Shown piece after piece: positions 40,601 through 46,363 of a stretch of DNA of 64,000 nt. The notes below the pieces were generated by a model. That model was not told the origin of the DNA, did no database searches, and worked only from the letters and a program-made list of their open reading frames with translations. The DNA lies in contig CM036756.1 in NCBI GenBank assembly GCA_020796225.1, positions 57,318,616-57,382,615 on the forward strand, given 5' to 3'. Source of the DNA: Arion vulgaris. Its lineage: Eukaryota; Mollusca; Gastropoda; Stylommatophora; Arionidae. The position numbers and the translations under genes were made by a program. Each line of letters opens with the position of its first letter. Within the stretch, counting starts at the first letter, position 1.

Positions 40601-43600
40601 ATGTAGTCTTCCTGCATTTATTTTTCTAATGTTGTATTGGTCTAAAAAAAATAATGTGTTTGTACCATGCCTCATCATCTTTTGTTAATTACTCTCATGT
40701 AGTACATCTCTCAGATTGTAGTTTCTTGAATATGTATCTATGTTTCTGTACACCTTTGCTTTTATTTGATACAGGTGGAGCCTTTACCTACACTCCCACA
40801 TGGTTACCTGGGCAAACAGCAACGATTTGATGAGTTCGGCTTATCTTGTGTGTCACATGTTGACCCAGTCGTTCACCTTGACGTCAATACTGTCACAATT
40901 GCCATGAAGGCTGCAATCCCCTTACGTGTCACTGCCAACCTCATCTCTGTGGAGACAGAAGAAGAGTTCCCAGATTTTGTTTTCTCCAACTGTCTGGGCA
41001 CACAGGTCTCATTTATTGTGAATCTTCCAAACACTGGTTACTACAAATTGCAGATATATGCCATGCCTCAGGCTGATCCAAGCCAGCAACTGCCAGGAGT
41101 TTTCAACTACTTGATTAACTGTCGAGCAGTCACTCAGGTATACTACAATGTTTTCATCATTTTCATAGAAACTATTTAATATTCATATATTTTTCCAGAG
41201 ATCCCTGATCTCAGTGTAGGTGAGATCAAGCTCCTAGTCCCATAGGAGACGGATGATAAAATGTAGTAGACAAAAATATTTTCAGCATCTTCTAAATTAC
41301 ATTGGGTACTCTCGGTGCCACCGAGATCTTCCTGTGTAAGAGATTGGAACACACATGGTTACTCATCGAAGTGTGATGGTCCATTCAATCAATCAATCAT
41401 AGAAACTAGATATTTCAATGGATATAGTATTTGATAATTTCTTAATATGGATAATACAAGTCATGGAGTTTAAACATAATCCTTATCTTTCCTGCAAATT
41501 GTGATAGCCTATTGCTGACGCTACTTTTGTCAGGCTTATTAATGTAGAAGTCTGAAAGTGAGTGAAAAAGAAGAAAAGTACTATGAAAGCATATTTACAG
41601 AGGAAGAAAGACTCAAAGACATATTTACAGAGAAAGAAATAGTGGAAAGTATATTTATAAAAAAAGAAATACTTAAAAACATTTTTATAGAGGAATAAAT
41701 AGCTGAAAATGTATTTACAGAGGACGAAAGACTTGAAAGAGAAATAGAAACAAGATGCCAGAAAGCAAGGGTAGTTACATATCACTTGCCACCATTGATT
41801 TCCTTCTAGTATAATCCCAGTTCTGGATATCGTTACCTAAACATCCAGATATAAGTACGAGAACTAAGTCAAACCGATAAATAGTATACTCATTCATACC
41901 AACCCCTCCCCGTATGGTGTTGGGGCCTGCAAGGGAAGCAAAGAATACTACCACTGTGACCTACAAGGCACATAAGAGGCAATTGAGGTAGGGTCCTAGG
42001 AAGCTCCCCTAGTAAATAAAAAGTGTATGCAGAAATCGGATGTGCTGGCCTACTTGTAGGCGCATAACTGGCACAGCTTACAATCACTCTTAGGCTCAGA
42101 TCACATACAAAGAGTGGTTAACAAGTGGTCTATATGGAGCATTTGAAGAAGGCAAAGAATACCAACCCTCTATTATCTGCAGAAAACAGGATTCCTGCCT
42201 TAGGTACATCATCATCATCATGTAGCATGTCATTTGCAGAATGTCACTCACTGTCATGTGAGAAATAGTCTGTCTCTAGCCAGTTCACCTGCCTCCTCCA
42301 GTTCAATGTTCAATGTTTCTTTAGTGTTCTGCTACCACCAATGTCCTTGTTGTTCTTTGCTTCTTTTTATAGGCGTATCTATCTATCATCCATTTTTGCT
42401 ATCTCCATATCATAGTTTACACATAAGACATTCACAAGTGATTCCCACTGCTGCCAGTCTGCTTTCATTCTACTAGTTTGATATCCCATATATATATATA
42501 TATATATATTTTATTACATTTCCCTTTTCACCATTCTTCTCCTTGTGTCCCCTGTCTCTTCTTTCTTTCGAAGAGCTGTCTTTACCAAAGTGAACGGTAA
42601 CATTCTACACAAGCCTAACATCCCCACCCCATGAGAGCTGGACCCATAAGACTAACAAGATGTCATTCTCCTTACATTGCATACAACACTTCTATTTTCT
42701 TCATATAGACTTGTGACTGAACTTTGTTTCCTTATTGTATGTTTTCGGGAGGAGGGGACTTTCTTATTGTTTTATAACTGAAATGATTACTTCATTTTGT
42801 TTCATGTCTGATCTTGCTTCCATACAGGCTGTGTTCCCATTCCCGAAACAGTATGCCCAATGGAAGGAGGGTTGTTTCATGTATGAGCCCGGTGTCATAC
42901 CCACTAACAGGGGTCCATATGCTGATCAAATCAAGATTGATCGTCTCCCAACCAAAATAAATTTCCGGGTCATCATTCCCAAAGCTGGTGCTGTGGCTGT
43001 AGTAGCTGATCAGCAGTGGACACATTTGGAAAGACTGCAGGTATGACCATTTGTGTGTTTTAAATTAAATGATGTTGCCAGTGCATGAATTCAGAAAAGA
43101 AAAATCGATAACATACTACCTATGAGAATATCCTACACTTAGAATATAATGTACTAACTATATGTACGCCACTGTTTTTCAACAGATGATATACCAGTTA
43201 TGAGAGCGACTTGCTGGTTTAAGATAATGTACCAATTATAATCAACGTTATGGCTGGTTGCAGATAATGTACCAATTATAAGAGTGGTTATTGCTAACAA
43301 GAGATGGAAATGGGATGAAGGAAATTAAAAGAACAACAAACATGGCCTTACAAAACATTAAACAGCTAAAACAGTATGGAAAGGAACTTATAAAAAACAA
43401 AGATCAGAATACTAAGAGCATGCATATTCCCAGTGGCAACATATGGATGTGAAGCATGGACATTAACAAGGCAGTGGGAAAAAAATATAAATATATGTGC
43501 TTTTTTATTATAAGTGTTACAGAAGAGTCTTCCCTATATCATGGACAGAGAATAAAACAAATAGATCTATCAAGAAAAAAAACTCAAAATCAAAGAAACT

Positions 43601-45047
43601 GGCTACAAATAAGAATGAGAAAATTGAAGTATTTTGGGGATACATAAAGACAAGAGAGCCACGGTATCGTAGTTGTTAGTGAACTCGCTTCCAAGGCTGG
43701 TGGTCTAGGTTCAACTCCGCAGTGCGCATGGAATTTTTCCGACGCGACGGTCTCAGGTCGACCCAGCCTCAACTGGGTACCAGACATGCTCTGGAAAAGT
43801 AAAGGCGGCCGGCGTGATGCTGACCACATCACCCATCTTGTGCCGACGGTCAATGAAAATACAGGCCTAACACTGTATTGCCCTATATACCACAAGGTAT
43901 GAAAGGGTTCCTTTACTTTTACTTATAAAGACAGGAAGGGTTGGAGAAGACCATTATGGACGGAGGCATCCCGGCAAAGATGAGAATAGGAAGACCACAG
44001 AGAAGATGGATTCATTATGTAACTGATGGTTTTTAGCGTGACGGCTTCAGAGGCAAGACATCTGACCAATGAGAGAGATAAATTCTGAAGGATTTATTAG
44101 GGTGGCAAAGTTCTGTTTAGAACAAGATGATAAGTTTCCACTTAGAACAGAACATATAGTTAATGACTATGCTTAGATATATTACACTGAATGAGACTGC
44201 CACTATGGATCATCACTAGATTCATGTAGGCAACTTATCTCTGTTTAGACTGAGCAGGAGAAACTGATCATAGAAAAGAAGAATAGTGGGGATTGCTGGT
44301 GAGAGATCTATACTGATTATGAAGCAGTTATTGAAATATAATCTCTGAAGCAGTTATTGAAATATAATCTCCATCATTATAATATGAAACTTTTTTTTTT
44401 CTTCTTGTGGGATAAATTGAGTGATCACTTTTTTAATTCGGACACAAAAAGGGCTCTGGGTTCATTTTCCATCAACCAACGTTCCACAAGTCAGGAAATT
44501 ATTTTGACCTGCATACGCAGGCCTAGAAATGTGAAGTGACAAACACTTCATATCCTACACTTCAAAAGCTATGGGACAATTTCATTTTTAACCCTTTCGC
44601 TGCTAATTACTTTCAGAAGGTTGAGCTAAAAATAGCTACTCTTTGTTTCTAGGTCACAAACGTGAATGTACGCCTATAGCAGTGACAGTAGCAATGTATA
44701 ACGTGTTAACACGTCTTTAGCCCACAGAGGAGAGATAATAACAGACATGTTATTGCGTCTTTAGAAGTGAATGGGAAAAACATATATATATACATCCTTA
44801 GCAGCTAAAGAGTTAAAGGATATGCAATGATTTTCATTTTTCTTGGATGTATTATTAGATTCTGTTGCTGAATGAACTTGTTGATGAGTGCATACAAACA
44901 TTATTTTTGATTTCTTTGCAGGGTGATGAATGGGCTAAAGTTGTTGATGTAGCTGGCTTGTATGGTAAAGGTACCAAGTTGACTCTGAACGCAAACTTTA
45001 GTGGTGACAAGACCAGCTACTCCACTGTGCTTGAATACACCTTCTAA
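13498..45047 (+). CDS. Hillarin/kyphoscoliosis-peptidase-like protein with two tandem transglutaminase-like domains (18 coding exons)
   Basis: Spliced gene of about 1,284 codons built from 18 exons listed separately. Order: short N-terminus (1-49), TGL domain 1 (about 50-191), two KY-type beta domains (192-508), Q/P-rich linker (about 509-605), TGL domain 2 (about 606-772), two KY-type beta domains (774-1051), then two further beta domains (1052-1284). In domain 1 the TGL signatures are H158 in HSWN, D173 in LVDSHWA, and the segment SKQGTYARIF (113-122). In domain 2 they are H734, D749 and TGKTTYAMVF. The family comprises leech and fly hillarin, nematode LIM-TGL proteins and vertebrate KY; these are cytoskeleton- or septin-associated. 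No Cys sits where the transglutaminase nucleophile is expected, so enzyme activity is doubtful (inference). The start ATG has two in-frame TAA codons just upstream in the same exon, so no LIM domain precedes it in this isoform. Upstream noncoding exons, the promoter and the polyA site were not found. Confidence 0.9.
13745..14012 (+). repeat. Minisatellite in intron 1, unit about 30-36 bp
   Basis: About eight imperfect copies of a unit resembling TATCACTTTGTCCCTGTGAG plus GTGCACATTG. It begins about 100 bp after the GC donor of exon 1. Confidence 0.9.
14195..14575 (+). mobile_element. LINE G C-terminal tail, decayed
   Basis: Frames match the 19700-20080 and 34050-34400 copies: a MDRVDIL-type start, EDFYLNQST, ARLQELGLEIRVARKEQHN. 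It lies just after the end of RNase H in this family. Confidence 0.75.
15600..15790 (+). mobile_element. LINE A tail, 5' part, split by a nested LINE
   Basis: Readings KWFSHLVRMQPNSTVYSLL and a basic G-K-R-K segment. Continues at 16154 after the insertion. Related tails: 29825-30060 (minus) and 34676-35080. Confidence 0.78.
15791..16153 (+). mobile_element. 5'-truncated RTE-like LINE B with 12-bp target duplication
   Basis: ATAGCAGAATTT at 15779-15790 is repeated at 16154-16165. The insert encodes the end of a LINE pol: TTVIRKRRWRYVGHTLRR, GSRKRGRPRETRKRTLLREA, EEIERVAQDRALWRNYL. It ends in a short (TTA)n tail. A textbook target-primed insertion into LINE A. Confidence 0.92.
16154..16345 (+). 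mobile_element. LINE A tail, 3' part
   Basis: Resumes the interrupted frame: ILSKTKITITQVTRAGQTK, then the ACAACCCAGTAAC terminal region shared with 29835-29850 (minus) and 35038-35050. Confidence 0.78.
16933..17021 (+). CDS. Exon 2: start of TGL region 1
   Basis: Residues 50-78 plus a split Arg, starting VAQTEHDNF. It is 89 nt with phase 0 entry and phase 2 exit, exactly the length and phases of exon 11 (VSKSEHNTF) in the second repeat. Acceptor TTCTACAG, donor AG/GTAGTT. Confidence 0.9.
17331..17395 (+). repeat. Three-copy 24-bp tandem repeat
   Basis: Unit GTACATTGCTTCACCCTCGG, repeated three times in intron 2. Confidence 0.85.
17738..17985 (+). mobile_element. SINE A copy joined to an inverted tRNA-like head
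   Basis: The left part has the SINE A head GTCTCTGTGGTGAACTGGTTAA and B box GGTTTGAATCC, then the SINE A body. From about 17908 the minus strand shows a second tRNA-like head: A-box-like TAGCAGAGGTTAGTGC and B box GGTTCGATTAC. The two heads point towards each other. Confidence 0.65.
18220..18363 (+). CDS. Exon 3: TGL region 1, position of the expected nucleophile
   Basis: Residues 79-126, starting RVIFRWMTSKN and ending FETLC, with a split Arg. It contains SPEEVLLSFKSKQGTYARIF. The TGL family usually has Cys a few residues before the Y-A pair; here the residues are K-Q-G-T. Phase 2 in and out, matching exon 12. Acceptor ATCTACAG, donor GTATGT. Confidence 0.92.
18460..18720 (+). mobile_element. 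SINE C with 10-bp target duplication (intron 3)
   Basis: AAGAAAAGTT at 18450-18459 and 18721-18730. Full-length family member: 5' CGCCGAGTGGTTACTGG, internal CATAAGAGGCGACTAAGGAGG, 3' (GAA)n tail. Confidence 0.9.
18960..20085 (+). mobile_element. LINE G: pol C-terminus with RNase H
   Basis: Readings in order: LERIQNEAKSIILGCTRDTH (end of RT), YTDVLVVHHKKSAWAFSAN (RNase H start, D-V replacing the usual D-G), SSMTVKVLVVAKALHLLES, GDNERSDMLAGSATISG, MTRADILNTLIECG, and ARKEQHNRYISMLINQHR. Several frame changes and stops. A Jockey- or I-like architecture is inferred from the RNase H. Confidence 0.82.
20270..20552 (+). mobile_element. LINE pol tail
   Basis: Reading MCRMRVGTLARTALRWTSDG, GKRTPGHPKETWKRTVERE, CGLTLETICRRMAEQ, the basic C-terminal segment of non-LTR pols. 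Upstream, GHVCRM is in the adjacent frame. Confidence 0.8.
21092..21284 (+). CDS. Exon 4: TGL domain 1 His/Asp core
   Basis: Residues 128-191. It contains GYAKGLDYRPGDKF, then HSWN (H158) and WYLVDSHWA (D173), the His and Asp positions of the transglutaminase-like fold. Acceptor CTTTACAG, donor CTG/GTGAGT, phase 0 exit. Confidence 0.95.
21349..21555 (-). mobile_element. SINE C with 10-bp target duplication (intron 4)
   Basis: AGAAATTGTT at 21339-21348 and 21556-21565 flank a minus-strand SINE C. It lies 65 bp from the exon 4 donor. Confidence 0.9.
22443..22693 (+). CDS. Exon 5: KY-type beta domain after TGL 1
   Basis: Residues 192-274, starting VYEYDDFYFLTDPEQLIYSHW. It is homologous to the start of exon 14 (YFFLPDPHQLIYTHF). 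W-Q-L-L then L..F..LP marks the family's post-TGL segment. Acceptor TTTTTCAG, donor AC/GTAAGA, phase 2 exit. Confidence 0.93.
22806..23090 (+). mobile_element. LINE L3, 3' end
   Basis: Matches 30395-30680 and 63795-64000: GAAGACATCAGGAAAAA, TTAAATGGTTCGGC, then the noncoding end ATAAATCTCTTCTTATCCTGA and a purine-rich AGAAAGAAAAAAA tail. Confidence 0.85.
23140..23745 (-). mobile_element. LINE RNase H domain and tail
   Basis: Minus-strand frame 23743-23345: TTTEVRAVTEAVNWLASYNY, VFILSDSMSMIRKVESGM, ITIFVPGHAGVMGNERADRL. These hold the E, D and D/H positions of RNase H. The post-RNase-H tail continues to about 23140 in other frames. Confidence 0.88.
23890..24100 (-). mobile_element. Second RNase H end fragment
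   Basis: The minus strand reads PGHAGVKGKD and, after a frame change, KLARNAPISSG. A LINE remnant distinct from the domain at 23345-23743. Confidence 0.55.
24380..24482 (+). mobile_element. SINE A, 3' fragment
   Basis: GCCATATGGAG, CAGTGAAGTTAATCCTTCACC and the CTTTAAA end match the last 100 bases of the copies at 33616 and 60205. Confidence 0.6.
24867..25074 (+). CDS. Exon 6: KY-type beta domain, continued
   Basis: Residues 275-344, starting YKITFADTGEEVF and ending TASAEYK. The preceding exon's AC plus the first base A make the split codon ACA. Donor AAG/GTAACT, phase 0 exit. Corresponds to the middle of exon 14 in the second repeat. Confidence 0.92.
25726..25989 (+). CDS. Exon 7: second beta domain of repeat 1
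   Basis: 88 codons (345-432), starting VIADTASSDAVPLPACSD and ending DAGDIVK. The segment SSWGPGVAVDQLGI parallels LNWGAGSAFFRYNL late in exon 14. Acceptor TTTGCACAG, donor AAG/GTAAGT, both phase 0. Confidence 0.93.
26070..27100 (-). mobile_element. RTE-like LINE (family 1), RT palm to 3' end, intron 7
   Basis: A 206-codon minus-strand frame (26999-26379): KQGCVMSPMPFGIAIDWIM, LFDLDLTDDVAIL (catalytic T-D-D in place of the usual A-D-D), VDLQINSAKTKIM, VEHFTYLGSKVS, LTYGCESWKSTKK, FENKCLRKLLKVKWSD. The next frame continues NIIRKRRWKYLGHVLRLDEQ. Ends in an AACTAACTA-type tail at about 26072. Upstream reading extends to 27100. Confidence 0.9.
27485..28010 (+). mobile_element. LINE tail after RNase H
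   Basis: Frames include WIYCPGHVCF (RNase H end) and, later, YLGKLNTYESA. The same DNA family appears at 38560-39480 and a short piece at 16390-16450. Confidence 0.6.
28262..28430 (+). repeat. Dispersed repeat shared with 45425-45590
   Basis: Both copies carry AAGACTGC/AAAACTGC then GATATCT-like strings, TTTGCCTTTC and ACTTAGCTAGACTG/ACTTAGCCAGACTG. Probably a LINE 3' end. Confidence 0.6.
28530..28755 (+). mobile_element. LINE pol tail
   Basis: Reading GEKRRWGRPRQTWRRELEAD, IKRIGKTWKELEGMARERKSW, KKFVEDMCSVGS stop. A typical non-LTR pol C-terminus, ending about 120 bp before exon 8. Confidence 0.85.
28878..29105 (+). CDS. Exon 8: end of repeat 1 beta domain and start of linker
   Basis: 76 codons (433-508). 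VTAELPVKGEYGIEVYGNDP matches exon 15 (SSPCRGEFGLEIYANNP), closing the first repeat unit. The tail, from NEQQAAFYQESPERLG, begins the flexible Q-rich linker. Acceptor ATTTTAG, donor GGG/GTGAGT, phase 0. Confidence 0.92.
29479..29725 (+). CDS. Exon 9: Q/P-rich linker, with a reading-frame problem or an alternative acceptor
   Basis: Two readings are possible. From acceptor TTTTGCAG (29478) the frame opens LNNASVNQDGYDDEFPPPPL, an apparent EVH1 (Ena/VASP) ligand, but then runs to TAG at about 29602. The span is 247 nt, one base too many for the phase 0 to phase 0 join. From an internal acceptor CTTCTCAG (29548) the exon is 177 nt (59 codons, starting QQYLYGTVPDS and ending PVSTKPIQ) and joins in phase at both sides. 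The C-rich run at 29529-29536 could be a polypyrimidine tract or a proline codon run. Numbering elsewhere uses the short form. Confidence 0.75.
29825..30060 (-). mobile_element. LINE A tail, minus strand
   Basis: Reverse complement of the 15600-16345 family: GTTACCGGGTTGTTG, GTGGTTTTCTGTTTTTATTT and AGACTCTGTATACTGTGGAG. It abuts the LINE L3 copy that follows. Confidence 0.75.
30075..30685 (+). mobile_element. LINE L3, RT C-terminus to 3' end
   Basis: Decayed readings MKCQCRMLGVSRRDQFRNED, FIKKQQIKWFGHISRL and a purine-rich end, aligned with 63450-64000 and 22806-23090. Confidence 0.82.
30823..30999 (+). CDS. Exon 10: linker and lead-in to TGL 2
   Basis: 59 codons (568-626), starting VEKRSVGQEGQAAPSS and ending LQSVDDHAIQ. 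The ending corresponds to the end of exon 1, so repeat 2 starts here. Rich in Pro, Gln, Ser and Lys, consistent with a disordered linker. Acceptor TGCCTAG, donor CAG/GTGAGA, phase 0. Confidence 0.9.
31315..31710 (-). mobile_element. Penelope-like element copy 2, 10-bp target duplication
   Basis: GCCTGAAATA at 31305-31314 and 31711-31720 bound a 396-bp, strongly 5'-truncated insertion in intron 10. It matches the 3' region of copies 1 and 3 and stops where copy 3 begins its endonuclease. Confidence 0.92.
32311..32399 (+). CDS. Exon 11: start of TGL region 2
   Basis: 89 nt, residues 627-655 plus a split Arg: VSKSEHNTFKDLVWDLIF. Same length and phases (0 in, 2 out) as exon 2. Acceptor TTCCTATAG, donor AG/GTAATG. 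Confidence 0.93.
33006..33146 (+). CDS. Exon 12: TGL region 2, position of the expected nucleophile
   Basis: Residues 656-702, starting RVIFRWLATKN, with SPEEVLMGLKTGKTTYAMVF and ending FDTLC. Where TGL enzymes carry Cys, this copy has G-K-T-T before Y-A. Phase 2 in and out. Donor AA/GTGAGT. Confidence 0.94.
33250..33595. other. Composition island in intron 12, unassigned
   Basis: Clearly richer in C and G than its surroundings, with repeated CAGCCT and TTTGGCTGTCC-like strings. It resembles a retroelement fragment, but no frame is recognisable. Confidence 0.35.
33616..33853 (+). mobile_element. SINE A with 9-bp target duplication (intron 12)
   Basis: ACTTCTACA at 33607-33615 and 33854-33862. 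Head GTCTCTGTGACTTAGTGGTTAA, B box GGTTTGAATCC, end CTTTACCTTTAAA. Confidence 0.87.
34050..34420 (+). mobile_element. LINE G tail, open frame
   Basis: An open frame reads MDRADILNALIECGSKEDFY, LNQSTSAARLQVL, KIGVARKEQHNRYMLRLIDQ, ILRRRPEHLWN. Same family as 14195 and 19700. Confidence 0.82.
34676..35080 (+). mobile_element. LINE tails: a family-F end followed by a LINE A end
   Basis: KLWRSMI near 34715 matches the end of the 61800-62262 LINE. From 34905 the LINE A tail follows (GGAAAGAAGGCAAGA, ACTATCACCCAGG, CAACAACCCAGTAAC). Confidence 0.65.
35282..35491 (+). CDS. Exon 13: TGL domain 2 His/Asp core
   Basis: Residues 703-772, starting HAGLHSQIISGFAKGADYRPG, then HSWN (H734) and WCLVDAHWA (D749). 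Acceptor TTTGCAG, donor GA/GTATGT, phase 2 exit, unlike exon 4 (phase 0), so this boundary has shifted since the duplication. Confidence 0.95.
36304..36901 (+). CDS. Exon 14: long exon with KY-type beta domains of repeat 2
   Basis: 598 nt, residues 773-972. It covers what repeat 1 spreads over exons 5, 6 and part of 7, so introns were lost here or gained in repeat 1. Starts EYFFLPDPHQLIYTHFPDD. It holds VQGSYILYIYAKEDTPENK and the Pro-rich VPTPAPEPFPP before SYLNWGAGSAFF. Acceptor TTTCCAG, donor CAG/GTGAGG. Confidence 0.96.
37018..37439 (+). mobile_element. hAT-type nonautonomous element (MITE)
   Basis: Direct repeat GTCTATA at 37011-37017 and 37440-37446. The ends are inverted: CAGCGTTTCCCAAA at the left, and at the right the reverse complement CATAGATTCCCAAA. 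No transposase frame. The terminal pattern and 7-8 bp target site fit hAT. Confidence 0.8.
37455..37685 (-). mobile_element. SINE B copy
   Basis: Contains AACATCACGCCAGCC, GGCTGGGTCGAC and a reversed tRNA-like head ending CTACTGCGGCTCTC. It directly follows the hAT element. Confidence 0.78.
38157..38393 (+). CDS. Exon 15: end of repeat 2 beta domain
   Basis: 79 codons (973-1051), starting IKISTSMQFMAKLKSNKF and ending LCQEDVK. SSPCRGEFGLEIYANNPDKE matches the exon 8 segment KGEYGIEVYGNDPAKD. Acceptor CATTTCAG, donor AAG/GTGAGT, phase 0. Confidence 0.94.
38440..39480 (+). mobile_element. Decayed LINE tail, interrupted by SINE C
   Basis: Shares CTACTGTCCTGGACA and CTGTTGGATGAA-like strings with 27650-27790, and the CTTATGGGTCTGC end with 27960. 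Frames are heavily broken. Confidence 0.55.
39111..39355 (+). mobile_element. SINE C with 11-bp target duplication
   Basis: ACTGATTGTGC at 39100-39110 and 39356-39366. A full-length SINE C nested in the LINE tail. Confidence 0.9.
39690..39940 (-). mobile_element. SINE B copy
   Basis: Begins with the CAGGCCTAACA...GTATTCC tail region and GGCTCCTTTACTT. It carries AACTGAGACTGGGTCAACCT and ends at a tRNA-like head (CCACTATACTATCGCGACTC). Confidence 0.75.
39945..40060 (+). mobile_element. RNase H end fragment of a LINE
   Basis: Reading ERAVLHWIPSHCNIPANSET then DRLTKQRG, the W-I-P-S-H-C motif at the end of LINE RNase H domains. Confidence 0.7.
40132..40640 (+). repeat. Minisatellite in intron 15, 29-bp unit, about 16 copies
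   Basis: Unit GTTATTTTATCTAATGTAG plus TCTTCCTGTT, imperfect, ending about 130 bp before the exon 16 acceptor. Confidence 0.93.
40775..41137 (+). CDS. Exon 16: additional beta domain
   Basis: 121 codons (1052-1172), starting VEPLPTLPHGYLGKQQRF and ending INCRAVTQ. NTGYYKLQIYAMPQADPSQ has the same G-x-Y/F-x-L-x-I-Y-A pattern as the earlier beta domains, so this is a further copy of that fold without a TGL partner. Acceptor TTGATACAG, donor CAG/GTATAC. A 29-bp minisatellite ends about 130 bp upstream. Confidence 0.94.
41190..41400 (+). repeat. Dispersed repeat K, fuller copy with (AATC)n tail
   Basis: Opens TCTCAGTGTAGGTGAGATC and ends TTCAATCAATCAATCA. Partners at 11517, 12148 and 51375. Probably a SINE-like element; no pol III boxes are certain. 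Confidence 0.65.
41906..42158 (+). mobile_element. SINE D with 10-bp target duplication (intron 16)
   Basis: ATACCAACCC at 41896-41905 and 42159-42168. Plus-strand reference copy for family D: AAAGAATACTACCACTGTGA, CATAAGAGGCAATTGAGG, TTGTAGGCGCATAACTGGC. Confidence 0.9.
42828..43040 (+). CDS. Exon 17: C-terminal beta domain
   Basis: 71 codons (1173-1243), starting AVFPFPKQYAQWKEGCFMYEP and ending THLERLQ. Acceptor CCATACAG, donor CAG/GTATGA, phase 0. Continues into exon 18 as one domain. Confidence 0.93.
43320..43652 (+). mobile_element. LINE tail, 5' part, split by SINE B
   Basis: Strings AGAATACTAAGAGCATGC and GGCAACATATGGATGTGAAGC encode the ATYGCEAWT-type motif of LINE pols. The same family is at 49195-49550. 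Confidence 0.78.
43653..43924 (+). mobile_element. SINE B, full-length, 9-bp target duplication
   Basis: ATAAAGACA at 43644-43652 and 43925-43933. A 272-bp unit with tRNA-like head (A-box region GTATCGTAGTTGTTAGTG, B box GGTTCAACTCC), body with GGTCGACCCAGCCTCAACTG, and end GGTTCCTTTACTTTTACTT. Defines the SINE B family. Confidence 0.9.
43925..44110 (+). mobile_element. LINE tail, 3' part after SINE B
   Basis: Resumes as GLEKTIMDGGIPAKMRIGRP and QRRWIHYVTDG, then GGTGGCAAAGTTCTG as in 49500-49515. Confidence 0.8.
44319..44372 (+). repeat. Perfect tandem duplication, unit about 27 bp
   Basis: GAAGCAGTTATTGAAATATA plus ATCTC occurs twice in a row. Confidence 0.85.
44592..44812. mobile_element. 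piggyBac-type MITE flanked by TTAA
   Basis: TTAA at 44588-44591 and 44813-44816. Inverted ends CCCTTTCGCTGCTAAT and, from the right, CTCTTTAGCTGCTAAG. 221 bp, no coding capacity. Confidence 0.85.
44922..45047 (+). CDS. Exon 18: C-terminus and stop
   Basis: 41 codons plus TAA (45045-45047), starting GDEWAKVVDVAGLYGKG and ending VLEYTF. Acceptor CTTTGCAG. No AATAAA occurs in the first 700 bases of 3' sequence. The first one (about 45761) lies beside a Penelope remnant, so the transcript end is not established. Confidence 0.93.
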   Translation, partial: GDEWAKVVDVAGLYGKGTKLTLNANFSGDKTSYSTVLEYTF

Positions 45048-45424
45048 GATTTTACTTAACTACAAATGACATTAACTTTATGTCATACTTTCCGATAACG
45101 CTTAATATAGTATATCACAATTGTACTGTAGAGCAGCTTATATTTTAAAACAATGCTAATTCTATAGGTTGAAATTTATAGTGAATTATTTTATATGATC
45201 TTCTGTAACTCTTTTTTTCGCTACTGCTTCATTTACTATTTCTTAACTTGTATAGTTACTTTATATTGTAACTTGAAAATATTTTACTTTGAAACAGTAT
45301 ACTGTGTGTTTGTGTGTGTCAGAAACATTTAGTGTCATACACACTCCAGATGTGTCATAATATGTAAGTTTGTTTGATAGATGTGTTCTTTCCTGCTGTT
45401 TTGTGTGTGTACACCCTGAAAAGG

Positions 45425-45590
45425 GCATTTGTTGCTCTGTTTTACAGTAAAACTGCGATATCTGTGCCTTTCTGCCCAGTTTTGGGAACCTGGTTTGCCT
45501 TTCATCTCTGACCCTACCTACTTAGCCAGACTGAATGGTACAGAATTTTTACCAGAGTTACTACTTTAAGGCGGATTAGAGTCCTGATTG
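45425..45590 (+). repeat. Dispersed repeat shared with 28262-28430
   Basis: Second copy of the probable LINE 3' end, about 380 bp after the stop codon of the gene. Confidence 0.6.
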
Positions 45591-45729
45591 ACTTACTAAT
45601 TACCTTTCACTCCGTCTCTGACGACAACCCCCCCCTTCCCCAACACATTTCCTGTTTAATCAGCAAACTACATGAATTTGCAGTTGCAGATACTAGCCAT
45701 TTAGAGACTTGTGCAACAGTTTTGTAACC

Positions 45730-46060
45730 ACATGCAATTTTTATTCTCAGCGTGTTTTTTAATAAAATTTTGTCAAACACATAAAAACAAAGTACTGTAA
45801 TTTTACCAAAAATAATAACAATACACAGCAACGTTTCGACCAAAAGGCCTTTATCAAGCAATGGATACAACAGAAGTGAAGAAATTCATTTACACAGAAC
45901 ATATAGAATCAGACAATAAATTCCTAATCGCCCTAAAATGAAAATCTGTGACTAAAAATGAATAATGAAATAAATGCAAAAACATAGAAGTGGAAAAAAA
46001 GACGATAAACAATAAAAATCAAATATGTGTATATAACATATATCGATAAAATGTTGAACA
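45730..46060 (-). mobile_element. Penelope-type 3' terminal remnant
   Basis: CAACGTTTCGACCAAAAGGC then CTTTATCAAGC, AAAATGAAAATCTGTGA and AATGAATAATGAAATAAATG, as in copies 1-3, but more diverged. Confidence 0.78.
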
Positions 46061-46363
46061 CAGTAACGGATTTATTTTATTTGTCTTATCCTTTTCATAT
46101 TATATTTTTATTCTTCATGTTTTCTTTAGTTGTTCGTGTCTGTTTTCTTTGATATGTTCTCTCTTCTTACTGAGAATTAAGAAATTTTAGACCTGTTATA
46201 TTTCCCACTATGTTTTTGTATTTCAACACATTTTGCGTAATTGTGACTAAACTTATTACTTATAAATATTTATGCAGTTGAAATATTTCTGTTTCGTCAT
46301 ATATGTTCTTTGTAGATTTTATTACTGTTAATTTGAGAGGCTTTCACTGCTAGGTTTTAACCT

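Noticed and set aside
42480..42512. (TA)n runs (also 589-609, 37758-37782, 57227-57242, 59412-59436) as promoter TATA elements
   Set aside because: Simple-sequence repeats without a supported transcription start.
45761..45766. AATAAA as the polyA signal of the gene
   Set aside because: It sits at the edge of a Penelope remnant about 710 bp after the stop. Possible, but nothing in the sequence singles it out.
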